A stretch of DNA of 19,004 nt from JACVRM01 sp046262315 (GCA_046262315.1 JBHEMZ010000095.1:1-19004); one strand, 5' to 3'; counted from the first letter of the stretch, positions 1 to 6,455 are shown. The notes: generated from the sequence alone by a model not told the origin. Numbers and translations: made by a program.

Positions 1-38
1 CCGGCCAGTCCGAGCTTGGCGTTACGGTGAAGCATCAT
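1..38 (-). CDS. IS481-family transposase, N-terminal fragment
   Basis: Only the first 12 complete codons are inside the window. From the ATG at 38 they read MMLHRNAKLGLA, and the frame runs off the edge. LHRNAKLGLAGR is the characteristic opening of many actinobacterial IS481-family DDE transposases, which have an N-terminal helix-turn-helix followed by an rve integrase core. A strong ribosome-binding site, AAGGAGGG, lies seven bases before the first ATG; a second ATG follows immediately. The assignment rests on this short motif plus the IS-like end at 136, and the catalytic domain cannot be inspected. Confidence 0.7.
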   Translation of the reverse strand, partial: MMLHRNAKLGLA

Positions 39-100
39 CCGGGTCCCTCCTTGAGGCGTGAGTCTTGGCAGACCCACAAGCCTCAAAGGAGGCCCGGATG
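36..100 (-). promoter_or_regulatory. Inverted repeat enclosing the transposase ribosome-binding site
   Basis: The arms 36-57 and 80-100 are near-perfect inverted copies (CATCCGGG...CTTGAGGC against GCCTCAAAGGAGGCCCGGATG split by small bulges), separated by a 22-base loop. In a minus-strand transcript starting outside the element, the 80-100 arm would pair with the 36-57 arm, which holds both the AAGGAGGG ribosome-binding site and the first ATG. This is the geometry by which IS10 and IS50 block translation from external transcripts. Its action here is inference. Confidence 0.6.
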
Positions 101-136
101 CCCTCTCAGCCGTTCACAACGTGTGTAGGCGGGACA

Positions 137-142
137 GCTAGC
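137..142. repeat. Probable IS481 target site copy (GCTAGC)
   Basis: GCTAGC lies exactly between the IS terminus (ACA at 134-136 on the plus strand) and the bicupin stop codon (142-144). It fits the six-base NCTAGN target known for IS481. Its partner at the other end of the element is off the window. Confidence 0.55.
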
Positions 143-921
143 TACTCCGACCGGACGAACGCCGCGAAGCCGTCGTCGGGCGCGTGGAAGTTCAGGAACC
201 GCACGGGCTCCTCGACCTGCGCGATCCCGTGCTCGACACCCGGCGGAGCGGCGACAAACGTCCCGGGGCCGACCCGCAGCGGACTTCCGTCCAGCACGAG
301 CTCGAGTGCGCCCTCCAGGACATAGAACGAATCGACCTGCCGCTCGTGGCGGTGGGCGTCGACGGGCCCCCAACCTCGCTCGGCGTCGAATTCGAGGTAA
401 CAGAGCTCCGGCCGAGCCGCCCGAACCGTGATCACACCGTCCGGCTTGGCGAGCCGCTCGCCGCGGCCGTTCTCGACGACATCCGCGTCCGCACGCCCGC
501 CCGGCTCGTCGACGTCGTAGATGTCGTGCTCGGTCTCGTCGAACTGCTCGCCGCGGATTCGACGGCGGAGGAGCTCGGCGAAACCGCCGTCGGGGGCGTG
601 GATGTTGAGGTAGCGCGCTCCGCCGGGCCCGGGATTCGTGAAGGCGTGGATGATGCCCGGCGGGATCGCGACTGACGTCCCGGCTCCGGCGACCAACGTC
701 TCTGTTCCGACCGTGAACTCGAGCTGTCCTTCGAGGACGTAGAACGCGTCGACGTGCAGCTTGTGAAAGTGCGGACCGGGGCCTTCGAACTCCGGTCCGA
801 CGTCGACCTCGTTGACCGATAGTTCGGGCCGGTCGATCTTGAAGACGATCCGCTCGTTCACCCGCTCGCCCTCGCCGGGGCCTAGGACGATCGCTTGGCG
901 TACGTCGAGCTCCACGCCCAT
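142..921 (-). CDS. Bicupin (two-domain cupin) protein
   Basis: A 259-residue protein made of two beta-barrel cupin domains in tandem, probably cytoplasmic and metal-binding. Domain 1 (about 35-120) has H51 and H53 in HFHKLHVDAFYVLEG, with D58 where cupins usually have Glu, and H92 in IPPGIIH. Domain 2 (about 165-255) repeats this with H190, H192, D197 and H231 (APPGVEH). Both end in the matching signatures NIHAPDGGF and NFHAPDDGF, so it arose by internal duplication. Substrate is unknown; relatives include dioxygenases, isomerases and sugar-binding regulators. The ATG at 921 lacks a clear ribosome-binding site and overlaps a dnaE2-like relic on the other strand, so the true start may be slightly internal (GTG at 915, or near residue 7, where the cupin-like sequence VRQAIVLGPGEG begins). 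The stop overlaps the presumed IS target by one base. Confidence 0.85.
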   Translation of the reverse strand: MGVELDVRQAIVLGPGEGERVNERIVFKIDRPELSVNEVDVGPEFEGPGPHFHKLHVDAFYVLEGQLEFTVGTETLVAGAGTSVAIPPGIIHAFTNPGPGGARYLNIHAPDGGFAELLRRRIRGEQFDETEHDIYDVDEPGGRADADVVENGRGERLAKPDGVITVRAARPELCYLEFDAERGWGPVDAHRHERQVDSFYVLEGALELVLDGSPLRVGPGTFVAAPPGVEHGIAQVEEPVRFLNFHAPDDGFAAFVRSE

Positions 922-963
922 TCAGCCTATTCGTTCCTCGGAGGCGCCTCGCTGCCCGAGGAG
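895..963 (+). pseudogene. Relic of the 5' end of dnaE2 (error-prone DNA polymerase III alpha, PHP domain)
   Basis: The translated run AYVELHAHSAYSFL followed by GGASLPEE closely matches the opening of the PHP domain at the N-terminus of DnaE-type polymerases, whose consensus is Y(V/A)ELH.HSAYSFLDGAS.PEE. It carries one change at a conserved place, Asp to Gly. The similarity stops abruptly at about 963 and the reading frame then drifts into unrelated residues before the DUF5519 gene. DnaE2 proteins exceed 1000 residues, so only about 2% of the gene remains. The relic overlaps the 5' end of the bicupin gene on the opposite strand, marking a deletion or recombination junction. No ribosome-binding site is seen. 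Confidence 0.6.
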
Positions 964-1662
964 AATCGCGGTGTAGGGGCGGCAGGGAGCGCCGCGCATG
1001 CCGTGGCGGGCCTGAAACAGGACTCGATCACAGCGACGACGGGGAAGCCCGGACGTACCCTGGTCGACATGACGACCTCGGCGCAGATTTTTCTCACGCG
1101 GCGCCGCAGCGGTCCGCGCCCGTCCACGACTCCGACCAACCCGCACACGCAGCTGACCCAGAACGCACCGGCCGAGCTGCAGGAGCGCGTGTTCGCGCTC
1201 GCGAGCTCTCTCGAGGGCGTCGAGGTCGGACCGAGCCTCGTCTCGGTGCCGGGCGCGCGAGCGTTCCACTTGCCCGACTCCAGCCAGTCCGGCCGCGAGG
1301 CCTTCATGGTCGCGCGCGAGTTCGCCCATCTCCATCCCACGAGCGACGGCAGCCTGCACATGGTGCTGCCGCCCGCCGTGGTCGACCAGGTGATCGAGAA
1401 CGGCTGGGCGGAGCGGCATCCGCTTCGCGGGCCAGCACGGCCTGCCGGCGAACATCGTCATGGTCTCGGGCCGCGTGACGAGGACGAGCTCGAGGTCGTT
1501 GCAGAGATCGTCCGTGCCTCGCACACACTCGCGACCGGTTCGGTCGTCTGAGAAGCCGCACTCCAGGCAGACGAAGCGGGTCGTCCCGTCGTCGCCAGAG
1601 ATGATCCCCATCGTGACGCCGCAGGCTGGGCAGATCGGCGGCCGGTCGTCCTCGTCGGCCAC
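922..1662 (-). CDS. Small zinc-ribbon protein with a run-on C-terminus
   Basis: From the GTG at 1662 the first 40 residues read as a compact zinc ribbon: CPAC at residues 11-14 and CLEC at 32-35, with an acidic lead (ADEDD) and GFSDD after the last Cys. Such proteins of roughly 40-60 residues are common in this group and of unknown role. GAAGGG eight bases upstream supports GTG 1662; a GTG at 1671 is an alternative. Beyond about 1543 the frame runs antisense through the DUF5519 gene to a stop at 922 with no recognisable sequence, so the natural stop has probably been lost or the gene ends in a shadow frame. Only 1543-1662 is convincing. It is divergent from recQ with a 36-base gap. Confidence 0.5.
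   Translation of the reverse strand: MADEDDRPPICPACGVTMGIISGDDGTTRFVCLECGFSDDRTGRECVRGTDDLCNDLELVLVTRPETMTMFAGRPCWPAKRMPLRPAVLDHLVDHGGRQHHVQAAVARGMEMGELARDHEGLAAGLAGVGQVERSRARHRDEARSDLDALERAREREHALLQLGRCVLGQLRVRVGRSRGRARTAAAPREKNLRRGRHVDQGTSGLPRRRCDRVLFQARHGMRGAPCRPYTAILLGQRGASEERIG
964..1068. other. Unassigned junction sequence between the dnaE2 relic and the DUF5519 gene
   Basis: About 105 bases without recognisable coding matches. They link the dnaE2 relic to the ATG at 1069 in one open plus-strand frame, but the residues in between resemble nothing I know. I see no clear promoter or ribosome-binding site for the following gene. Confidence 0.4.
1069..1551 (+). pseudogene. DUF5519 / 'luciferase-domain' protein with two compensating frameshifts
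   Basis: The frame from ATG 1069 encodes 160 residues. Residues such as PHTQLTQNAPAELQERVFAL, GVEVGPSLVSVPGARAFHLP, EFAHLHP, DGSLHMVLPP and VIENGWAERHPL match the small DUF5519 family (named luciferase domain; molecular function unknown). After HPL the frame reads RGPARPAGEHRHGLG, unlike the family. The next frame reads AGQHGLPANIVMVSG, exactly what is expected there, and the original frame resumes with PRDEDELEVV. An extra base near 1422 and a missing base near 1468 therefore scramble about 15 residues without truncating the protein. It may be a damaged gene, a tolerated variant, or a sequence error. The frame upstream of 1069 is open only because it joins the dnaE2 relic, so I start at 1069. 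The 3' end overlaps a zinc-ribbon ORF on the other strand. Confidence 0.65.
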
Positions 1663-1698
1663 GCGGGACACCCTTCGAGCCTACCCGGGAGCTGAAGC

Positions 1699-3705
1699 AT
1701 GACCGCAAGCCCGACGCAGAGCGTGCTCGACATCCTCCAGGACCGGTTCGGGTTCGACTCCTTCCGCCCCGGCCAGCAGCAGGTGGTCGAGGCGCTGCTC
1801 GCGGGCCGCTCAGCACTCGCGGTCTTCCCGACGGGCGCCGGCAAGAGCCTCTGCTACCAGCTGCCGGCGCTCCTGCTCGACGGGGTCACCGTCGTCGTCT
1901 CGCCGCTGATTGCGCTGATGAAGGATCAGATCGACTTCCTCGCCCGCCAGGGTGTCGACGCCGCGCGGCTCGACTCGAGCCTCGGCCCGCACGAGCTGCG
2001 CGACGTCTCCGAGCGGCTGCGCGCCGGCACGCTGAGGTTGCTCTACGTCGCTCCCGAGCGGTTCAACAACGAGCGCTTTCTCGCCCAGCTCGAGCACACG
2101 AGGATCGCGCTCTTCGCCGTGGACGAGGCGCACTGCATTTCCGAGTGGGGCCACAACTTCCGGCCCGACTACCTCAAGCTCGCCGCGCGCGCCCGCGAGC
2201 TCGGCGCCGAGCGCGTGCTCGCCCTGACCGCAACTGCAACGCCGACCGTCGCGGCCGACATCCGCACCGGCTTCGGCATCGCCGAGGCCGACTCGGTCGT
2301 CACCGGCTTCTACCGGCCGAACCTGACCCTGCTGACGACGCCGGTCGCCGGCGCAGATCGCGACGAGCTGATCACCGCGAGGCTGCGCGGGCGACCGCCC
2401 GGCCCGGCGATCGTCTACGTCACGCTCCAGCGCACCGCGCTTCGGATTGCCTCGCTGCTTGCCGCTGCCGACCTGCCCGCGCGCGCCTACCACGCCGGCA
2501 TGAGCGCGGAAGACCGCGTGAGCGTGCAGGACTGATGGTCGCGCTCGGACCGCAACGTCGTCGTCGCCACGATCGCCTTCGGCATGGGCATCGACAAGGC
2601 GGACGTTCGCTACGTCTACCACTACAACCTGCCGAAGAGCCTCGAGTCGTACTCGCAGGAGGTCGGGCGCGCCGGCCGCGACGGCGGGCCGAGCACGTGC
2701 GAGCTCCTCGCGTGTCGGGACGACGTTCCCACGCTCGAGAACTTCGCCTATGGCGACACACCGACCCAGCAGGCACTCGCCGGCCTGCTCGCCGAGGTCC
2801 TCGAGCACGCGGAGGGCGCGCAGTTCGCCGTTTCCGAGTACGACCTCTCCGTGCGCCACGACGTGCGGCCGCTGGTGCTGAAGACGGTGCTGACCTACCT
2901 CGAGCTGGACGGCCTGCTCAGGCAGGGGACGCCCTTCTACGCCGGCTATCGCCTCCGGCCGGTCACGGGCTCGCTCGATGAAGTCCTCGCCCGCTTCGAT
3001 CCGGCGCGCGCGGACTTCCTTCGCCGGGTCATCGCGACCGGCAAGACAGGCCGGAGCTGGACGAGCATCGAGCCGGAGGCCGCCGCCGCCATGCTCGGCG
3101 AGGACCGCGGCCGGATCGTGAGCGCGCTCGACTACCTGGAGCAGCAGGGTCTCGTCGAGCTGCAGGCTGCCGAAGCCCGGCAGCGCTACACGCTGCTGGC
3201 CCGGCCGGCGTCGACTGAGGACCTGCTCGGTCGGCTGAGCGAGCGCTTCGAGCGGCGCGAGCGGGCCGAGACGTCACGCGTCGGTCAGGTCCTCGCGCTC
3301 GTCACGCACGAGGGCTGCCAGGTGCAGGAGCTGGCCGCCTACTTCGGCGAGACGCGCAGCCAGCCCTGTGGACATTGCACGCACTGCCTCACTGGCCGGG
3401 CGCAGCAACTCCCCGAACCGGAGCAGCCGCCGGAGATCGGCACCCTGGTCGACCGCGCCGCATTCGGCCGGCTGAGCGCCGCCAATCCGGAGGCCCTCGG
3501 CGAGCCGCGTCAGGTGGCGAGATTCCTGTGTGGCATCACCAGCCCTGCCACAACCCGCGCGAAGTTGACACGCGAACCGTTCTTTGGCGCCCTGGCGAGC
3601 TTCCGCTTCGCCGACGTGCTCGGCTGGTGCGACAGCGCTGAATCCACGACTTTCGCCGACACCGCTGTAAGGCGCGGTCGCTCCGTCCGGAGCCCGCTGC
3701 GATGA
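1699..3705 (+). pseudogene. recQ: RecQ-family ATP-dependent DNA helicase, interrupted by an in-frame TGA
   Basis: Read through one internal stop, this is a 668-residue RecQ helicase, which unwinds DNA 3'-5' during recombinational repair. Walker A is GAGKS (46-50), the Walker B box is DEAH (142-145) with CISEWGHNFRPDY after it, and motif VI, QEVGRAGRDG, lies near 320-330. The RecQ-C zinc site uses C540, C557, C560 and C563. At 2533-2535 a TGA replaces codon 279, between VSVQD and WSRSDRNVVVATIAFGMG; relatives have an aromatic residue there, so TGG to TGA is the simplest explanation. The frame is otherwise intact. The first part ends inside the second RecA-like domain; an ATG at 2584 could start the rest but lacks the ATPase half. 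GGGAG seven bases before ATG 1699 supports the start. The last 20 residues look like run-on sequence. Function is probably lost. Confidence 0.85.
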
Positions 3706-3989
3706 TCGTGCTCGTGTGGGCGATCGCGCACGAGGAGCTGGAGCCGACAGTGGGCAGCCGGGACGTCAAGGGGCGCCGGGCCAGGTTCGACCTCCGCCGG
3801 GAGGGCGTCGGCGGCATGGCCACGGTCAGGGTTCTGTGGGACGACGCGTGCCAGGAGGAACCGTCCCTCGAGGCGGGTAGGGCGCACGTCGAGCCCGTCC
3901 TCGCGGACGAGGAGCGTCCCCCCAGCACGCTGTACGTCGGCAGGGACGGGATCGCCCGACCCTCTGAGCAGGCACAGCAGGACGAGTGA
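3702..3989 (+). CDS. Hypothetical 95-residue protein
   Basis: I do not recognise this protein. Its ATG overlaps the recQ stop as ATGA, a pattern typical of translational coupling, and the codons are strongly G/C-ended like real genes here. It is charged and hydrophilic (for example EELEPTVGSRDVKGRRARFD and VRVLWDDACQEEPSLEAG), with no signal peptide, membrane segment or metal motif. Against it, the recQ tail just upstream looks non-coding, the open frame on the opposite strand is also long, and the area is generally degraded. It may be a real small gene or chance. Confidence 0.3.
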   Translation: MIVLVWAIAHEELEPTVGSRDVKGRRARFDLRREGVGGMATVRVLWDDACQEEPSLEAGRAHVEPVLADEERPPSTLYVGRDGIARPSEQAQQDE

Positions 3990-4181
3990 CACCGGTGCGC
4001 CGCGGGCGCGACGAAGATCCCCGCGAAGACGCCCCGAGCCTGGGGTCAGGCTTTCGCGTGGACAGCGACTTCGAACATCTTGTGGCCGGTGTGACGGCCC
4101 ATGCGCTTGCGGCTCACGCGTTCAGCGCCTCGTTACCGGTGCGCAGGGCCTTTCCGCTGTCGAAGAGGACGATCGGGAGCG
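3990..4181. other. Unassigned sequence, possible gene remnants
   Basis: About 190 bases with no supported gene. On the minus strand two short frames look faintly coding: one ends with LPIVLFDSGKALRTGNEALN and stops near 4113, the next reads MGRHTGHKMFEVAVHAKA and stops near 4048. They overlap at GTGA. I cannot assign either, and they may be the worn ends of a lost gene. Confidence 0.3.
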
Positions 4182-4724
4182 CTAGCCGCCGAGCGGAAAG
4201 GTCTCGCGGACGCGCACGCGGTCGGGCTCGTACTCCTCCATGAGTGTCGCCTCACGGACGTCGCAGTGAACCGGCAGCAATGGCTCCACACGCTGCTTGG
4301 CCCTGTCGAGCGTGATCGCGTAATCGCCTTCTAGCCGGCCGAGCGTTGCGTGCGGCGGCGGGTCGCTTTCCGGGCGTCCGTACGGCGGATACTCCGGATA
4401 GAGCGCCCAGAGCGCGCGCATCGTCGCTCGCAGCTCGTCGTCGGGCTCGGGCACGGCGTAGGCGACCAGCCCGGAGAACTCGGCCACTCGAACGAGATCG
4501 AACTCGAGCGGCGGGCGTGATGCGAAGAACGAGCGCAGCGAGTCGAGATCTGCCTGGGTCACCGACTCGCGCGGGATCCACGGATACAGCAACGTCAGCG
4601 AAAGCGGGATCTGCTCGGGCAGCCGCTCCGGATACAGCTCCCGGTGAGCTTCCGCGAGCGCGGGGTCGGTGTGCTCGAGGACAAGCGTGAGGAAGGTTTC
4701 CAGCAGTCGATCCGCGCGCTCCAC
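4182..4724 (-). CDS. 2H phosphoesterase / 2'-5' RNA ligase-like protein lacking the first catalytic His
   Basis: A 180-residue protein resembling the 2'-5' RNA ligase (LigT/2H) superfamily, whose members act on 2',3'-cyclic or 2'-5' phosphodiesters using two HxT/S motifs. The second motif is present as HAT (125-127, PPPHATLGRLE). At the first motif the surrounding sequence is typical (IPLSLTLLYPWIP) but the His is replaced by Ser (S42-L-T44). EFSGLVAYAVPEP and RALWALYPEYPPYG are also family-like. With one catalytic His missing it is probably inactive or altered, perhaps a binding protein. The start is GTG at 4724, with no good ribosome-binding site; the N-terminal 12 residues may not be original. 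It lies downstream of, and co-directional with, the secreted Lys-rich gene, separated by a hairpin. Confidence 0.75.
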   Translation of the reverse strand: MERADRLLETFLTLVLEHTDPALAEAHRELYPERLPEQIPLSLTLLYPWIPRESVTQADLDSLRSFFASRPPLEFDLVRVAEFSGLVAYAVPEPDDELRATMRALWALYPEYPPYGRPESDPPPHATLGRLEGDYAITLDRAKQRVEPLLPVHCDVREATLMEEYEPDRVRVRETFPLGG

Positions 4725-4804
4725 GTCCTAGAACATACGAAAACGTTGTCGGCCGCGACTCTCGGGCAAGGCAGGGTTCGAGCGGGGTCAGGAGAGTGGA
4801 CACG

Positions 4805-4844
4805 GCGGGGCGGGGCGCCTGCAACGGCGGCCCCGCCTCCCCGC
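4805..4844 (-). terminator. GC-rich hairpin downstream of the secreted-protein gene
   Basis: GCGGGGCGGGGC (4805-4816) pairs with GCCCCG...CCCCGC (4830-4844) with a three-base bulge. It starts nine bases after the stop of the gene at 4853-5290 and precedes the 2H-like gene. There is no T-run on either side, so it is terminator-like rather than a classical intrinsic terminator. Confidence 0.4.
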
Positions 4845-4852
4845 AACCCGGA

Positions 4853-5290
4853 TCAGTCGTCCGACTCTTCCTTGTCGATGACCTGCCGGGCCGGCAGTGC
4901 CTGCAGGCCGGCGGCGTCGAGGCCCTTCGGCCCCTTTAGCTTGACGATGCCGCGCTCGCCGTTGGCGATCGCGCCGTCCGAGTCGATGCGAACCTTCGTC
5001 CGCGACGTGACGACGAACGTGAGCGACATGCCCTTCAGGGCGCGCCCGTGCTTGTTCGCCTTCGCCACCGTGATCGTGATCGTGCCGTTGCCGGCCGAGC
5101 TCGCAGGCGTGAACGCCGACAGCGTGCCCTTGAGGACATAGCTCCTCTTGTCGTGCTTCTTGGCGGCGCGCTCGGTCTTCTCGGTCTTCTCGGCCTTCTC
5201 CGGCTTGCCGGAGCCGCCGTCCTTGGCGAACGCGCCGGCCGGAACGGCCAGCAGGGCGACTGCGGCGAGCGAAGCGAACATACGAAACAT
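4853..5290 (-). CDS. Small secreted Lys-rich protein of unknown function
   Basis: A 145-residue exported protein. Residues 1-22 (MFRMFASLAAVALLAVPAGA, then FA) form a Sec signal peptide with likely cleavage after AFA. Residues 25-48 are a flexible, charged linker with near-repeats KPEKAEKTEKTE. Residues 49-145 look like a small all-beta domain (SYVLKGTLSAFTP, NGTITITVAKAN, LTFVVTSRTKVRI) resembling DUF5666-type OB-like domains, though I cannot confirm the family. I chose the ATG at 5290 rather than longer starts because GGGAGG lies just upstream (5295-5300) and the signal peptide begins there. It is divergent from the response regulator gene across about 140 bases. Confidence 0.75.
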   Translation of the reverse strand: MFRMFASLAAVALLAVPAGAFAKDGGSGKPEKAEKTEKTERAAKKHDKRSYVLKGTLSAFTPASSAGNGTITITVAKANKHGRALKGMSLTFVVTSRTKVRIDSDGAIANGERGIVKLKGPKGLDAAGLQALPARQVIDKEESDD

Positions 5291-5431
5291 GGAGCCTCCC
5301 GTTGAGTTGTCACACAGGACGTCGTCCGCCGGGGCTCCGCTCATGAGGAGCCGCACCCGTTCGAGGTAGCGCTAACGACTTCACCCACCGGGCTGCCACG
5401 AACCAACTGGGTCTAGAGTGGGTCCGTAGGA

Positions 5432-5854
5432 ATGCCCTCGGAGCGCCCCGGCCCCTGCCGTCTCCTGCTCGTCGACGACGACGACGTCTTCGCCGAGTCC
5501 CTCGCCGCCGCGCTCGATGCGGACGAGCGCGTCGAGGTGGTGGCCCGAGCCCGAGACGGAGTCGAGGCCGTCAAGCTTGCCGCCGACCTCCGTCCCGACG
5601 TCGTCGCGATGGATGTCGCCATGCCGCGCATGGACGGTCTCGAGGCCACGCGTCTGATCCGTGAGTCGCAGCCCGAGACGCGCGTGCTCGTGGTCAGCGG
5701 CTCGATGTTCGACGACCGCGGCGAAGAGGCAATGGCGGCCGGCGCCGCGGGCTACCTGCCGAAGGGCAAGGCGGCCCACGCGCTCGCGGAAGCGGCGCTC
5801 GCCGTTCGGTCCGGCGAGCGCCTGTTCCGCGACCGGCACATCAGCGCTTCTTAG
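5432..5854 (+). CDS. Stand-alone receiver-domain response regulator
   Basis: A 140-residue protein made only of a two-component receiver (REC) domain. It has the acidic pocket DDDD (15-18), phospho-acceptor D61 in VVAMDVAMPRMDG, the switch Ser in VVSGS (S89) and the conserved Lys K111 in YLPKGK. The sequence up to LAVRSGERLF resembles NarL/FixJ regulators just before their linker, but the DNA-binding LuxR-type HTH is absent and the protein ends at HISAS. It may act by protein contact or be a truncated regulator. No sensor kinase is nearby. The ATG at 5432 has no well-spaced ribosome-binding site. The 3' end overlaps the convergent DUF892 gene by 14 bases. Confidence 0.85.
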   Translation: MPSERPGPCRLLLVDDDDVFAESLAAALDADERVEVVARARDGVEAVKLAADLRPDVVAMDVAMPRMDGLEATRLIRESQPETRVLVVSGSMFDDRGEEAMAAGAAGYLPKGKAAHALAEAALAVRSGERLFRDRHISAS

Positions 5855-6455
5855 CCCGCGATTTGCTGCTGGTGGCAGAGCGGCTGCGGGTCGAGCTCGA
5901 GCGTCCGCGCGACGACGAGCTCGGGCGGCCTGATCCGTCTGCCTGCGAGCCGTTCGACTCGGCCTTCGCGGCCTTTCCGGCCAGCCGCCGCGCGGCCGTC
6001 TTCCCGTCGCGCAGCATCGCCTGCTCCTGCTTCAAGTTCTTCTCGAGCAGCGTGGCAGCCCTCGACTGGCCCATCGCCTTCGCCATCGTGACGAGGCCCT
6101 CGTAGGCGGCGATCTCGTAGTGCTCGATCCGGGCCGCGGGGCCCAGCAGAGCGACGTCGCCGAGCGCGCCTGAAAAGCCGTCCTCCTTAACCTCCTCGAG
6201 CTCCTCCTTGATCCCCTGGATGCCCGGGCAGGGCTTCGCCTTCGGCGCGCTCCCGAGCTGGGCGAACACCTTGTTGACGTTCTCGATCTGGCCGCGTGTC
6301 TCGCGCTCATGCTCTTGCAGGCGCGTCACGAGCTTCTCGTCGCTCGCCGATTGGCGTATCGTCTTGAGCATCTTCTCGATGGTGCGCTCCGCGTACAGGA
6401 TGTCGCCGAGCTCCTCGAGGAACAGGTCACGCGAACCCTTCATCTTTGGTGGCAT
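5841..6455 (-). CDS. DUF892 ferritin-like (YciE/YciF-type) protein with a basic Ser/Arg tail
   Basis: A 204-residue protein. Residues 1-160 form a four-helix ferritin-like DUF892 domain: DLFLEELGDILYAERTIEKML, LQEHERETRGQIENVNKVF, ARIEHYEIAAYEGLVTMAKA and LLEKNLKQEQAMLRDG carry the expected Glu/His helices. Family members are stress-associated and may bind metal; their reaction is not established. Residues about 165-204 are a low-complexity basic tail (RGRSSSTRSRSATSSKSRAKKR) like histone-like or nucleic-acid-binding tails, which the core family lacks. Start is ATG 6455 with an excellent ribosome-binding site, GAAGGAGG, three bases upstream. It follows the FtsH-like operon on the same strand after a 78-base gap and may be cotranscribed. 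Confidence 0.85.
   Translation of the reverse strand: MPPKMKGSRDLFLEELGDILYAERTIEKMLKTIRQSASDEKLVTRLQEHERETRGQIENVNKVFAQLGSAPKAKPCPGIQGIKEELEEVKEDGFSGALGDVALLGPAARIEHYEIAAYEGLVTMAKAMGQSRAATLLEKNLKQEQAMLRDGKTAARRLAGKAAKAESNGSQADGSGRPSSSSRGRSSSTRSRSATSSKSRAKKR

Larger units (their letters stand above)
1..136 (-). mobile_element. IS481-family insertion sequence, 5' end (truncated by window edge)
   Basis: The left terminus of an insertion sequence that continues beyond base 1. Seen: on the minus strand the element begins TGTCCCGCCTACACACGTTG at 136, followed by an inverted repeat and a transposase start. Directly outside the TGT end lies GCTAGC (137-142), which fits the NCTAGN target known for IS481-type elements. 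The opposite end and second target copy are outside the window, so the duplication cannot be confirmed. The element sits immediately downstream of, and in the same orientation as, the bicupin gene, so read-through from that gene would enter it. Confidence 0.75.

Noticed and set aside
895..1551. A single 218-residue gene joining DnaE2-like and DUF5519 sequence
   Set aside because: The two parts belong to unrelated families and the linking residues match neither; the ATG at 1069 is the natural start of the second.
2533..2535. TGA in recQ as selenocysteine or recoded tryptophan
   Set aside because: Other genes here end in TGA and use TGG for Trp, RecQ is not a selenoprotein family, and no downstream SECIS-like hairpin is obvious.
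3510..3992. A 160-residue minus-strand frame
   Set aside because: It runs antisense into the recQ 3' end, has no recognisable motif and no ribosome-binding site.
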